6,098 bases of DNA from an uncultured Bacteroidales bacterium (GCA_903929065.1 CAIYTJ010000393.1:1-6098); one strand, 5' to 3'. Counted from the stretch's first letter, positions 1 to 5,501 are shown. The notes: generated from the sequence alone by a model not told the origin. Translations and numbers: made by a program.

Positions 1-53
1 CCGGATAAATATTCCAGGCAGTCGTCGTCTGTTTTAAACCGTTGGTGGAACAT
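1..53 (-). CDS. IS1595-family (ISXO2-like) transposase, N-terminal fragment cut by window edge
   Basis: Reading the - strand from the ATG at 53-51 gives MFHQRFKTDDDCLEYLS and then leaves the window. The pattern of an aromatic/basic segment, F-x-T-[DE]-[DE]-x-C and LEYL is the usual start of IS1595/ISXO2 transposases, just ahead of their zinc ribbon and DDE-like domain; neither is inside the window. An in-frame ATG lies 13 codons upstream (92-90). I prefer the start at 53 because the promoter boxes at 71-78 and 97-100 would place the transcript start downstream of the ATG at 92. The gene is divergent from the thsA remnant and is probably the cause of its truncation. The family call rests on about 17 residues, so it is likely but not certain. 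Confidence 0.6.
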   Translation of the reverse strand, partial: MFHQRFKTDDDCLEYLS

Positions 54-70
54 AATTGAATTCACACCTG

Positions 71-100
71 CAAAGGTAATTCGCCTCTCCATAAGGCAAA
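71..100 (-). promoter_or_regulatory. Bacteroidota-type promoter of the IS1595 transposase
   Basis: On the - strand a TTTG box (100-97) is followed after 18 nt by TACCTTTG (78-71). This matches the -33 TTTG and -7 TAnnTTTG boxes used by the primary sigma factor of Bacteroidota. The expected transcript start is a few bases further left, about 10-15 nt ahead of the ATG at 53-51. Confidence 0.6.
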
Positions 101-101
101 G

Positions 102-854
102 CTACATTATTGCGATCTAAACGCCTATACCTATAAAACTAGAAAGCAAGAATTATTTATCTCAGACTTAAAAAGATTTAAGCTTCAGCCAGTTTATATT
201 GATACTTATTTTGAAATTACAGAAATACTTAGCGAAATTGAAAATCAATATAAAAAACGTACAATTTTTATTTCTGGAAGTGCAGAAGAATATGGGAAAT
301 GGGATAGGGAAACTGCACAGAAATTCATTCATAATTTAAGCAGTCGATTAATTAAGGAAAATTTTAGGATTGTCAATGGTTTCGGTTGGGGTGTTGGTAG
401 TGCTGTAATTAATGGAGCCTTAGAAGAAATATATTCTAAACCAGAGAAATATGGAGAAGAACAATTAATTGTAAAGCCATTTCCCCAATTCCCTACAGGC
501 AATAAGGAATTAAAGGATTTATGGCAAGAATATCGAATAAATATGATTTCACTAGCAGGGGTAGCAATATATCTTTTCGGAAATAAAAAAGACAATATTG
601 ATCCAATGAATATTATCCTCGCCGATGGACTAAAAAAGGAATTTAATATCGCTCAAGATTTGGCAGTTTACCAAATACCGGTAAAGGCAACTGGCTATAT
701 GAGTGGTGAATTAGCAGACAACTTAAAATCAATTGATTTTAATACAGATAAAAACTCTCAAATTTTCAATTTAATGAACCAACTTTATAATGAAACAGAC
801 TTTGAAAAAATAATAAGTACAATAATATTAATTCTTAAACAAATAAATCAATAG
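102..854 (+). pseudogene. thsA: thsA remnant: tail of SIR2 domain plus complete SLOG domain (Thoeris effector), 5'-truncated
   Basis: The reading frame is open from 60 to the stop at 852-854 but has no plausible start; its first part is probably IS sequence. From about 120 it reads NAYTYKTRKQELFISDLKRF, then QPVYIDTYFEITEIL, which fits the end of a SIR2 domain. From 252 a SLOG (LOG-like Rossmann) domain of about 200 residues follows, with TIFISGSAEEYGKW at 261-302 and the glycine loop NGFGWGVGSAVINGAL at 375-422. In the Bacillus cereus protein the SIR2 domain spans roughly the first 283 of 476 residues and the SLOG domain the rest, so most of SIR2 is missing here. In Thoeris, SLOG binds the cyclic ADP-ribose isomer made by ThsB and switches on NAD cleavage by SIR2. 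The next gene begins 2 nt after the stop. The ATG at 543 is internal. Unless the rest lies beyond the IS and an alternative product forms, the effector should be inactive. Confidence 0.8.
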
Positions 855-856
855 TT

Positions 857-1363
857 ATGGCTAGGAAAATATTTTATAGCTTTCATTATGATAATGATGT
901 TTTTAGAGTTCAACAAATTCGAAACATCGGTGCTTTGGAAGACAATGAACCTGTATCTCCGAATGCTTGGGAAGAAGTAAAAAAAGGAGGGGACGCTCAA
1001 ATTGAGAAGTGGATAAACGAAAATATGAAAAATAGAACTTGTGTGGTCGTGCTTGTTGGTGAAAAAACATCAATTAGGCCTTGGGTTCGTTATGAAATAA
1101 AGAAAGCGTGGGCAGATGGAAAGGGAGTTTTAGGTATTTATATACACAATCTTAAATGCGCAAAAACAATTAAAGCTAATCCATTTTCATCGGGTCAATG
1201 TAGTAAAGGAAATAATCCTTTCGATTCCTTTACTATCAATGGTAAGGATATGTCAAGTATAGTACAATGTTATAACCCAAATGTGAATGACCCATATAAG
1301 GATATAAGAGATAATCTTGAGAAATGGGTGGAAAAAGCAATTGAAATTCGTAATAATTATTAG
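857..1363 (+). CDS. thsB: ThsB, TIR-like protein of the Thoeris system (first copy)
   Basis: This is a 168-aa single-domain protein of the ThsB TIR-like family (DUF1863/MTH538 type). It opens with the betaA strand and loop KIFYSFHYDNDVFRVQQIRN (residues 4-23). Next come NAWEEVKKGGD (36-46), the betaD strand CVVVLVGEKT (62-71), and WVRYEIKKAW (76-85) with the likely catalytic Glu80. KGVLGIYIHNLK (89-100) and a C-terminal helix follow. Known ThsB proteins sense phage infection and convert NAD into a cyclic ADP-ribose isomer that activates ThsA. The ATG lies 2 nt after the thsA stop, with no Shine-Dalgarno site, as is common in Bacteroidota, so expression is probably coupled. The length is normal for a stand-alone ThsB and all visible core motifs are present. 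The upstream promoter of the operon is lost or outside the window. Confidence 0.9.
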   Translation: MARKIFYSFHYDNDVFRVQQIRNIGALEDNEPVSPNAWEEVKKGGDAQIEKWINENMKNRTCVVVLVGEKTSIRPWVRYEIKKAWADGKGVLGIYIHNLKCAKTIKANPFSSGQCSKGNNPFDSFTINGKDMSSIVQCYNPNVNDPYKDIRDNLEKWVEKAIEIRNNY

Positions 1364-1367
1364 ACAA

Positions 1368-1670
1368 ATGAAAAATGAGTTTAAAGAACCATTCAATATT
1401 GTATATGTAAATTGTCATAAGGCTGCAATTCAGCTTGGTTTTAAAATTTTTAAGGAAGACCTAATCGATGGTGTAATAACGTTTACAATAAAAGATTCAA
1501 TTTGGTCTTTCGGTGAAAATTTTAAAATTTTAATCAGCAAAGTTGAAAATTCGACTATTGTAAAAGTTTTTTCTGAAGGAAGTGTTGGGCTTCAGATTTA
1601 TGACTGGGGAAAGAACAAAAAAAATATTGAGCGATTTTTTGAAGCAATAAACGAGCAACTAGGGAAATGA
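1368..1670 (+). CDS. 100-aa protein of unknown function within the Thoeris operon
   Basis: The ATG at 1368 lies 4 nt after the thsB stop. The frame extends upstream to an ATG at 1317, but that would overlap thsB by 47 nt and adds residues that look like an out-of-frame reading of it. The 100-aa product appears soluble, with no signal peptide. It has an N-terminal helix (YVNCHKAAIQLGFKI), alternating beta-strand-like segments around IWSFGENFKILISKV, and a C-terminal VGLQIYDWGKNKKNIERFF helix. The WxFGE...DWGKNxxN pattern resembles small bacterial domains of unknown function with an alpha/beta START-like look, but I cannot name a family with certainty. Its stop overlaps the next start by 4 nt (ATGA), which indicates translational coupling. 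Its role in the defence locus is unknown. Confidence 0.75.
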   Translation: MKNEFKEPFNIVYVNCHKAAIQLGFKIFKEDLIDGVITFTIKDSIWSFGENFKILISKVENSTIVKVFSEGSVGLQIYDWGKNKKNIERFFEAINEQLGK

Positions 1671-2002
1671 AAATTTATTTTAACTGTCTTTGCTGTCATC
1701 AGAAGGTGTATTTGGAATCACAAGTGAAATCCAGGTATCATTTATCTGCTTCATGGGGTAAAGTGTTTTTAATTAATTGTAATTACTGCCAAGTGCAAAA
1801 TCAAATTAACGTCAACATGGTCAGAGCTGAAACTTCAAAGAATAAAGTGCCTATTGCAACAACTTTAAGTGGATGCTTAATAGGTGTTCTAGCCGGACCA
1901 TTGGGAATAATAATTGGTATAGGGATTGGTGCGGTTTCAGGCGGGGCTGTGTTCTATAATGATCATCAAGAAGTCGAAAATTTCAACAATAACGTCATTT
2001 AA
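1667..2002 (+). CDS. Small zinc-ribbon and glycine-zipper membrane protein, unknown function
   Basis: This 111-aa protein starts at the ATG that overlaps the previous stop (ATGA, 1667-1670), with AGGGAA just upstream as a weak ribosome-binding site. Residues 1-45 hold two CxxC pairs (C7/C10 and C38/C41), which suggests a small zinc ribbon. Residues 61-97 form one long, or two short, hydrophobic membrane segments full of small residues, with glycines at 69, 73, 77, 80, 84, 86, 88, 92 and 93. This is a glycine-zipper pattern that favours close helix packing or oligomerisation in a membrane. The C-terminus is short and polar. No known Thoeris component has this layout. It could be an accessory membrane factor or a second effector; both ideas are inference from position and composition only. 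Confidence 0.75.
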   Translation: MKIYFNCLCCHQKVYLESQVKSRYHLSASWGKVFLINCNYCQVQNQINVNMVRAETSKNKVPIATTLSGCLIGVLAGPLGIIIGIGIGAVSGGAVFYNDHQEVENFNNNVI

Positions 2003-2012
2003 ATTTTATGGC

Positions 2013-2678
2013 ATGGCAAACAAAATTTTTGTTTCATATAAGCATTCTGACGGAAAGGTATTATCTATTCCTCTCTGTGACCCTACAACGGCAAGAGACT
2101 ATGTAGATAAAATCGAAAAAATGATTGCTGCTGGCGATCACATTTACAAAGGAGAAAATGATAACGAGGACATTGGTTCATTGGCTGATGCTACTATTGG
2201 CTCAAAACTAGGGGACAAAATATTTGATAGTTCAGTTACTATTGTCCTTATTTCAAAAGGAATGAAAGAAACTTACAAAGAAGAAAAAGATCAATGGATT
2301 CCCTGGGAAATTTCCTATTCTCTAAAAGAGCAATCAAGAGCTGGTGGTAATAGCAAAACTAATGCTGTAATTGCTGTTGTTTTGCCCGATGAAAATGGCA
2401 GCTATGACTATTTTATGAAGTACAATCCTGAATGTAATAGTACCACATACATGACAAATTCCCTATTTCAAATTCTTGGCAACAATATGTTTAATTTAAA
2501 AAATAGGGAAGCTAATTGCAGGGTGTGCAATGGCGTAAAAATATACAACGGATACCATTCATACATTCATTCAGTTAAGTGGGAAAATTTTGCTGGAAAT
2601 TTAAATACCTACATTAACGTTGCTTTAGAAATAAGAAAGAATATCGACAAATATGAAATTGTGAAAAATATTAAATAA
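2013..2678 (+). CDS. thsB: Second TIR-like ThsB protein of the Thoeris operon
   Basis: The 221-aa TIR-like protein begins at the ATG at 2013, 10 nt after the preceding stop. The open frame runs back to 1926, but those residues are the overlap with the preceding gene. The protein starts with NKIFVSYKHSDGK (residues 3-15, betaA strand and BB-loop side). It continues with KIFDSSVTIVLISKGM (69-84) and DQWIPWEISYSLKEQ (93-107), where Glu99 is the likely catalytic residue. NAVIAVVLPD follows, then a C-terminal extension holding a CRVCNGV motif. It differs clearly from the first ThsB: longer, with the long insert around residues 41-68 typical of the other common ThsB type. Several Thoeris loci carry more than one ThsB, thought to sense different phages. 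The gene converges on the IS110 transposase. Confidence 0.87.
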   Translation: MANKIFVSYKHSDGKVLSIPLCDPTTARDYVDKIEKMIAAGDHIYKGENDNEDIGSLADATIGSKLGDKIFDSSVTIVLISKGMKETYKEEKDQWIPWEISYSLKEQSRAGGNSKTNAVIAVVLPDENGSYDYFMKYNPECNSTTYMTNSLFQILGNNMFNLKNREANCRVCNGVKIYNGYHSYIHSVKWENFAGNLNTYINVALEIRKNIDKYEIVKNIK

Positions 2679-2716
2679 AATCAGCATTTGGTAAAACTAT
2701 TATAAAGTATAAGTCA

Positions 2717-2810
2717 CTGCCAATAATTCAGTCCGTCGCAGCCGTAATCACTCAATAGCTAAGCCATTTTGTGCGCAAGCTGAGGACACGGCATCAAGGC
2801 ACCCAAGCTG
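2717..2810. repeat. Left copy of a diverged 94-nt direct repeat around the IS110 gene
   Basis: This stretch aligns with 4579-4672 at an offset of 1862 bp with almost no gaps. Fully shared blocks are CTGC, TCGCAG, AAGCCATTT, GTGCG, ATCAAGG and AAGCTG; overall identity is about 60 % by eye. On the - strand both copies can form a CTGC...GCAG hairpin and a CAC...GTG-based hairpin. It could be the leftover 5' end (bridge-RNA part) of a second, lost IS110 element, or a structured part of this element's own 3' flank. The gene-free stretch 2679-2966 holds this repeat, the hairpin at 2915-2936 and the terminator-like structure at 2943-3000; nothing coding was seen. Confidence 0.55.
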
Positions 2811-2914
2811 TTTTCATCTGGCACTTGTATATAGCAAATACCCAACTGGCCTAAGGTTGTAATATTAAAAAAATATGCACTGGTCGAAGTTATACCGTTT
2901 AAAAGCAAGCCTTT

Positions 2915-2936
2915 TCAAACATTTTTGTATGTTTGA
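2915..2936. repeat. 8-bp inverted repeat near the IS110 3' end
   Basis: TCAAACAT (2915-2922) and ATGTTTGA (2929-2936) form a perfect stem with a 6-nt loop. There is no T-run after it on either strand, so it is not a classic terminator. It may be part of the IS110 right end. Confidence 0.5.
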
Positions 2937-2942
2937 TATCTA

Positions 2943-3000
2943 GTAGGTAGTAAGCCCGTATGTACTTCATACTGAAGTTTGGGACGCTACCTGCTTTTTT
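2943..3000 (+). terminator. Nested hairpin plus T6, terminator-like on the + strand
   Basis: The outer stem pairs 2943-2950 with 2987-2994 (AGGTAG/CTACCT plus a G-U and a G-C pair). Inside it CCC (2955-2957) pairs with GGG (2981-2983), and GTATG (2958-2962) pairs with CATAC (2968-2972) around a 5-nt loop. Six T follow at 2995-3000. It would stop rightward transcripts leaving the Thoeris operon. It overlaps the last codons of the transposase gene, so it may instead be structure of the IS end. Confidence 0.5.
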
Positions 3001-4340
3001 AGTTTTTGCTCTGCTATTCTTGATATAGGTGCCTCAGTTGTTGTTTTCTGAAAACGGTGCTTTTTTTGTTTATTTATTTTGTGATCTTCCTTTAATTTCT
3101 GATCGTTTTCCTTTTGTTTTTCAGCGGACCTCTCTTTATTTTTTTCATCAGTTTCTGCACTGAAAATATTTTTATTTATTAGAATGCCATAAATGATCCT
3201 CAATAATTTGTGCATAACAACACCCATAGCTTGGTAATGTTTCATACCCTTTGCCCGGAACCTGGCATATACCTGCTTCAATAACGGGTTATACCTTATT
3301 GATGCCAGCGCTGCCATGTATAGAACTCCTCTTATGTCACTACGTCCTTTTTTACTCATGTGGTTACCCCACATTCCATCCCCGCTCTGTTTGTAAGTTG
3401 GGTGAATGCCAAAGAATGAAGCCATTTTCTTCGCGGTCTCAAAACGATCTACATTTTCAATCTCAAGCGCGATTGCGACAGCACTATCTATGCCAACAAC
3501 CGGTATGCTGCTTATCAATATTACTTCTGGCGTATCCTTATAAATATTTGTCAGGTATTCTTTTTCCTCATGTATTAAAGCTGCCTTATGCAATATTTCT
3601 TTGGCCGTTGCTGTTATAACATGGCTGATTTGTGTACTGATATTCTGTTCACTTGTCTTTGCCTTATTAATTATTGCCATTGCCTTTTCTACACTAATGT
3701 TTCTTATAGCCGAAAGCTTTGCTACGCCTGCTTTCAGTACCATTTTTGCTGTAGGGTATTTTGTCAGCATTGTTAGTAGCCAAACAGGAACCCCATGCCT
3801 GCAATAAACCATCATTTCACTAAAATGCTGATACAGTAATTTCTCAAACTGGTTGTTCAACTGTACCTTTTGCTTTATCAGCATCTTGATATATGTACTG
3901 TGCTGCCTGCCTTCTTTAAATGCTTCATTACCTGATACCACATTATTCCCATACTCAACTTTTTCAGGGAACTTGAACAAATAAGATGCAATATTCTCAG
4001 CGCTTACTGCATCTGTAATCGTACGTTTTAATGACGCATCACTAACTGCCTTTACTCCTTTAGGATTGATCCGGCATACAAATACCTTGTCCTCTTTCGG
4101 AACAGATTTCAGATATCCGTACCAGTTGTTTTCATAGCCACCGGTACTTTCAACACCGCAATACAATTCTTCAATTCCCTGTTTTTGCCATTTAACAATC
4201 AGTCCTTTTAGCATTTGTCGGCCCTCTTTGTTATCCTGCAATTGAAAGCCTTCTTCCATTACCTGGCTTTCGTTATTCAGCAACAGGAAATCTGCATATC
4301 CTTTGCTGACATCAATACCGAGATACCCTTTTTTGTTCAT
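2967..4340 (-). CDS. IS110-family transposase (DEDD recombinase), intact
   Basis: This 457-aa protein catalyses cut-and-paste-like movement of the element through a circular form, guided in known members by a bridge RNA. The N-terminal RuvC-like DEDD domain shows LGIDVSKGYADF (Asp10), CGVESTGGYE (Glu64) and RTITDAVSAENIA (Asp110). The usual fourth Asp, three residues later, is Ser113. A helical linker (about 150-270) leads to the Transposase_20 domain: PVVGIDSAVAIALEIENVDR (280-299), then YKQSGDGMWGNHMSKKGRSD with the likely nucleophile Ser319, and KHYQAMGVVMHKLLRIIYG (367-385). After residue 395 comes a lysine-rich tail of about 60 residues, which makes it longer than many members. The start ATG (4340-4338) has AAAAAAGG a few bases upstream. 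The gene is convergent with the Thoeris operon and no frameshift is seen, so it may still be active. Confidence 0.93.
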   Translation of the reverse strand: MNKKGYLGIDVSKGYADFLLLNNESQVMEEGFQLQDNKEGRQMLKGLIVKWQKQGIEELYCGVESTGGYENNWYGYLKSVPKEDKVFVCRINPKGVKAVSDASLKRTITDAVSAENIASYLFKFPEKVEYGNNVVSGNEAFKEGRQHSTYIKMLIKQKVQLNNQFEKLLYQHFSEMMVYCRHGVPVWLLTMLTKYPTAKMVLKAGVAKLSAIRNISVEKAMAIINKAKTSEQNISTQISHVITATAKEILHKAALIHEEKEYLTNIYKDTPEVILISSIPVVGIDSAVAIALEIENVDRFETAKKMASFFGIHPTYKQSGDGMWGNHMSKKGRSDIRGVLYMAALASIRYNPLLKQVYARFRAKGMKHYQAMGVVMHKLLRIIYGILINKNIFSAETDEKNKERSAEKQKENDQKLKEDHKINKQKKHRFQKTTTEAPISRIAEQKLKKQVASQTSV

Positions 4341-4367
4341 AATCCTTTTTTAGAATGATAAAATACC

Positions 4368-4490
4368 AAGCTCCGTTCAGGCTTATCAACAATGCGGCAT
4401 CCAGTGCCAAGTTATACCTCGAACTCAACTTGATGAAGAAGAAACTTCGACTCGGTATCATGTACCAGCGTCCCCCCTCTCCTTATCATC
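4368..4490 (-). ncRNA. Candidate bridge-RNA region upstream of the IS110 transposase
   Basis: Known IS110-group elements encode a bridge RNA between the left end and the transposase, with two loops that pair to donor and target DNA. Here a bipartite stem pairs 4414-4418 with 4454-4458 and 4419-4423 with 4446-4450. A 3-nt bulge (4451-4453) interrupts one side and the loop is 22 nt. A small hairpin GGCA/TGCC follows at 4396-4408. A weak AAGC/GCTT hairpin lies at 4368-4384, and a competing one (GGTA/TACC) at 4454-4466. The 10-mer at 4409-4418 recurs at 2887-2896 near the other IS end, as expected of a donor guide and its site. RNA limits and strand are inferred; the repeat at 4579-4672 could be part of the same transcript. 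Confidence 0.4.
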
Positions 4491-4507
4491 AAAGTTGGTA
4501 ATTTTAT

Positions 4508-4531
4508 CCTATCTTACTTGATAGGTTTTTT
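4508..4531 (+). terminator. Intrinsic terminator-like hairpin, + strand
   Basis: CCTATC (4508-4513) and GATAGG (4520-4525) form a perfect 6-bp stem with a 6-nt loop, followed directly by T6 (4526-4531). On the + strand this looks like a short rho-independent terminator, though no + strand gene ends nearby. It may stop antisense transcripts from the IS, or be a stem of the IS non-coding RNA. Nearby, AAGCG/CGCTT (4549-4561) forms another tight hairpin with a 3-nt loop. Confidence 0.45.
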
Positions 4532-4578
4532 CAAAAGAACAAACATATAAGCGTCCCGCTTCCGTAACATAATTAAAT

Positions 4579-4672
4579 CTGCGACCAGTTTCCCTACTCG
4601 CAGTCGATGTCTACACAAAGCAAAGCCATTTGTGCGTGGAGTGGGCCTCGGCTCATCAAGGTACTGAAGCTG
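4579..4672. repeat. Right copy of the 94-nt direct repeat, upstream of the IS110 transposase
   Basis: This is the partner of 2717-2810. On the - strand it folds into GCACAAA/TTTGTGT (stem 4630-4636 with 4614-4620, one G-U pair) and CTGCGA/TCGCAG (4603-4598 with 4584-4579). The second hairpin's 13-nt loop differs from the left copy. Conserved stems with a diverged loop fit a guide-type RNA of the IS110 family. An ORF crossing this stretch (4607-4819, + strand) shows no protein-like features. Confidence 0.55.
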
Positions 4673-4881
4673 ATGTTCTTTCCTAATATAATTCTAGTGC
4701 TACTCTGTAGAAAAGCCCTCCACATAGCAGACCTGAGCCTTATCAATCTCACCAGATTTCAACACGCGTATTCCTATGGTCACGGCATCTATTACCATTC
4801 CATTCCGAAAATCCTATAATCCTGAAAATCCTGATCAAAAATAAATATGCTAAATAATTAGGAAATATCAACTATTTATTT
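4673..4881. other. Intergenic stretch without a recognisable gene
   Basis: I see no gene here. The only pattern is a short triple of AATCCT boxes at 4810-4815, 4818-4823 and 4827-4832, spaced 8-9 bp, a motif style I associate with Bacteroidota intergenic DNA. Confidence 0.5.
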
Positions 4882-4889
4882 TACCTTTG
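4882..4889 (+). promoter_or_regulatory. Bacteroidota -7 box (TACCTTTG)
   Basis: TACCTTTG fits the TAnnTTTG -7 consensus of Bacteroidota promoters and lies 37 nt ahead of an ATG at 4927. A matching TTTG box about 19-21 nt upstream is absent, so the promoter is partial or weak. It may have belonged to a gene that is now degraded. Confidence 0.4.
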
Positions 4890-4926
4890 TTCCAAATTAT
4901 TAGGATAATTGACAATTTATTAAACT

Positions 4927-5010
4927 ATGAAACAAATCTCCTCCAATTTTCCCCAAATTCCAGGTAACATTATACCCAGAATATACCTTTTTATACCTTT
5001 TTATACCTAA
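4927..5010 (+). CDS. Doubtful 27-codon ORF behind a promoter box, perhaps a truncated gene start
   Basis: ATG at 4927 opens a 27-residue frame (MKQISSNFPQIPGNIIPRIY and seven more) that ends inside the ATACC repeat array. Only its position behind the TACCTTTG box supports it. The product matches nothing I recognise and its second half is simply the translated repeat. It may be a leader peptide, the stub of a lost gene, or chance. Confidence 0.15.
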   Translation: MKQISSNFPQIPGNIIPRIYLFIPFYT

Positions 5011-5039
5011 ATATACCCTTTTATACCTGATTATACCCT
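4972..5039. repeat. Seven ATACC boxes with 10-bp phasing (iteron-like)
   Basis: ATACC begins at 4972, 4983, 4993, 5003, 5013, 5023 and 5033. The spacing is 11 bp once and then exactly 10 bp five times, each box followed by C or T and an AT-rich spacer. An isolated eighth box starts at 5120. Spacing close to one helical turn puts all boxes on one face of the DNA, as in iterons bound by replication initiators or multi-site regulators. No such protein is encoded in the window, so the role is unknown. Confidence 0.7.
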
Positions 5040-5196
5040 ATTTTCAATACTAAATATTGAGAATATAATTTGATAACCAACACTTTAAGCATAGGAATTA
5101 AAACAACATACTTTCAATTATACCCAAATCCTGGAACCAATGATTAAATATAATAGAAATAACAGAAAATAATCTCAGCTATTGTAATGATCTTAA

Positions 5197-5330
5197 GCCT
5201 GTACTGAGCATATCGAAGTGGGATATAATGGGATATGATGAGATAATCGTAAATTACTTTATATCAGCTACCAGCAAGGGTTTCAGCGATTACCATTATC
5301 CCGTCACGTTTTTTTGATGAAATGGGATAA
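5197..5330. repeat. Older, partial copy of the 275-bp repeat with leader
   Basis: This segment matches 5469-5602 at an offset of 272 bp. It opens with GCCTGTACTGAGC, reads CGAAGTGGGATATAATGG, and ends with the inverted repeat TTATCCCGT (5296-5304) / ATGGGATAA (5322-5330), one pair being G-U. The similarity stops after 5330, so the rest of the unit is missing and 5331-5468 is unrelated spacer with its own hairpins. Confidence 0.75.
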
Positions 5331-5364
5331 CCCAACAAATTTCAAACACTATTACCTTTTTACA

Positions 5365-5392
5365 TTATTGCATTTCAATATTTTTGCAATAA
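5365..5392. repeat. 8-bp inverted repeat
   Basis: TTATTGCA (5365-5372) and TGCAATAA (5385-5392) form a perfect stem with a 12-nt AT-rich loop. No T-run follows; function unknown. Confidence 0.45.
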
Positions 5393-5402
5393 CACCCTTC
5401 AT

Positions 5403-5424
5403 CCCTCCCTTTTTTTAGGGAGGG
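5403..5424. repeat. G/C-rich inverted repeat with T6 loop
   Basis: CCCTCCCT (5403-5410) and AGGGAGGG (5417-5424) pair perfectly around six T. It is followed by GCCAAAGGCGGGAGGG-type sequence. The style resembles interspersed intergenic repeats of Bacteroidota more than a terminator, because the T-run is in the loop. Confidence 0.5.
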
Positions 5425-5501
5425 TGCCAAAGGCGGGAGGGTCTGGAGATGGCTGGGGTGAGGCCAGAGCCTGCACTGAGCTTGCCGAAGTGGGATATAA
5501 T

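Larger units (their letters stand above)
1..105 (-). mobile_element. Terminal part of an IS1595-type insertion sequence
   Basis: This is the 5' end of an insertion sequence carrying the transposase start and its promoter. Its outer end must lie beyond the -33 box at 97-100 and before the sequence that reads clearly as thsA (from about 120), so the junction is placed at roughly 101-119. I could not identify a terminal inverted repeat or target duplication, because the other end of the element is outside the window. Confidence 0.5.
2888..4680 (-). mobile_element. IS110-family insertion sequence (ends approximate)
   Basis: The element contains one intact transposase gene on the - strand with structured non-coding sequence on both sides. 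IS110 elements have no usual inverted repeats or target duplications, so the ends cannot be read off directly. The right end on the - strand (low coordinates) may lie near 2888, where GGTATAACTT (2896-2887, with a possible CT core) matches a 10-mer in the candidate bridge-RNA region (4418-4409). The other end is set after the structured repeat ending at 4672. Both limits are inference and could be off by about 100 bp. Confidence 0.5.

Noticed and set aside
329..595. 88-codon ORF on the - strand
   Set aside because: It lies fully inside the SLOG-coding part of thsA, which has clear family motifs on the + strand.
543..854. Separate 103-aa gene starting at the ATG at 543
   Set aside because: The frame continues upstream through the SLOG glycine loop, so this ATG is internal to thsA.
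1317..1367. Upstream start of the 100-aa gene
   Set aside because: It would overlap thsB by 47 nt; the ATG at 1368 gives the usual tight operon spacing.
1926..2012. Upstream start of the second TIR gene
   Set aside because: These codons overlap the membrane-protein gene, and the TIR fold begins right after the ATG at 2013.
2717..2810. Integron attC site
   Set aside because: The region has conserved hairpins, but I found no RYYYAAC/GTTRRRY core pair at its ends and no integrase in the window.
3251..3807. Three + strand ORFs antisense to the transposase
   Set aside because: They are shadows of the intact IS110 transposase and show no protein features of their own.
4607..4819. 70-codon + strand ORF
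   Set aside because: It crosses the structured repeat next to the IS110 gene and shows no recognisable domain or convincing start signal.
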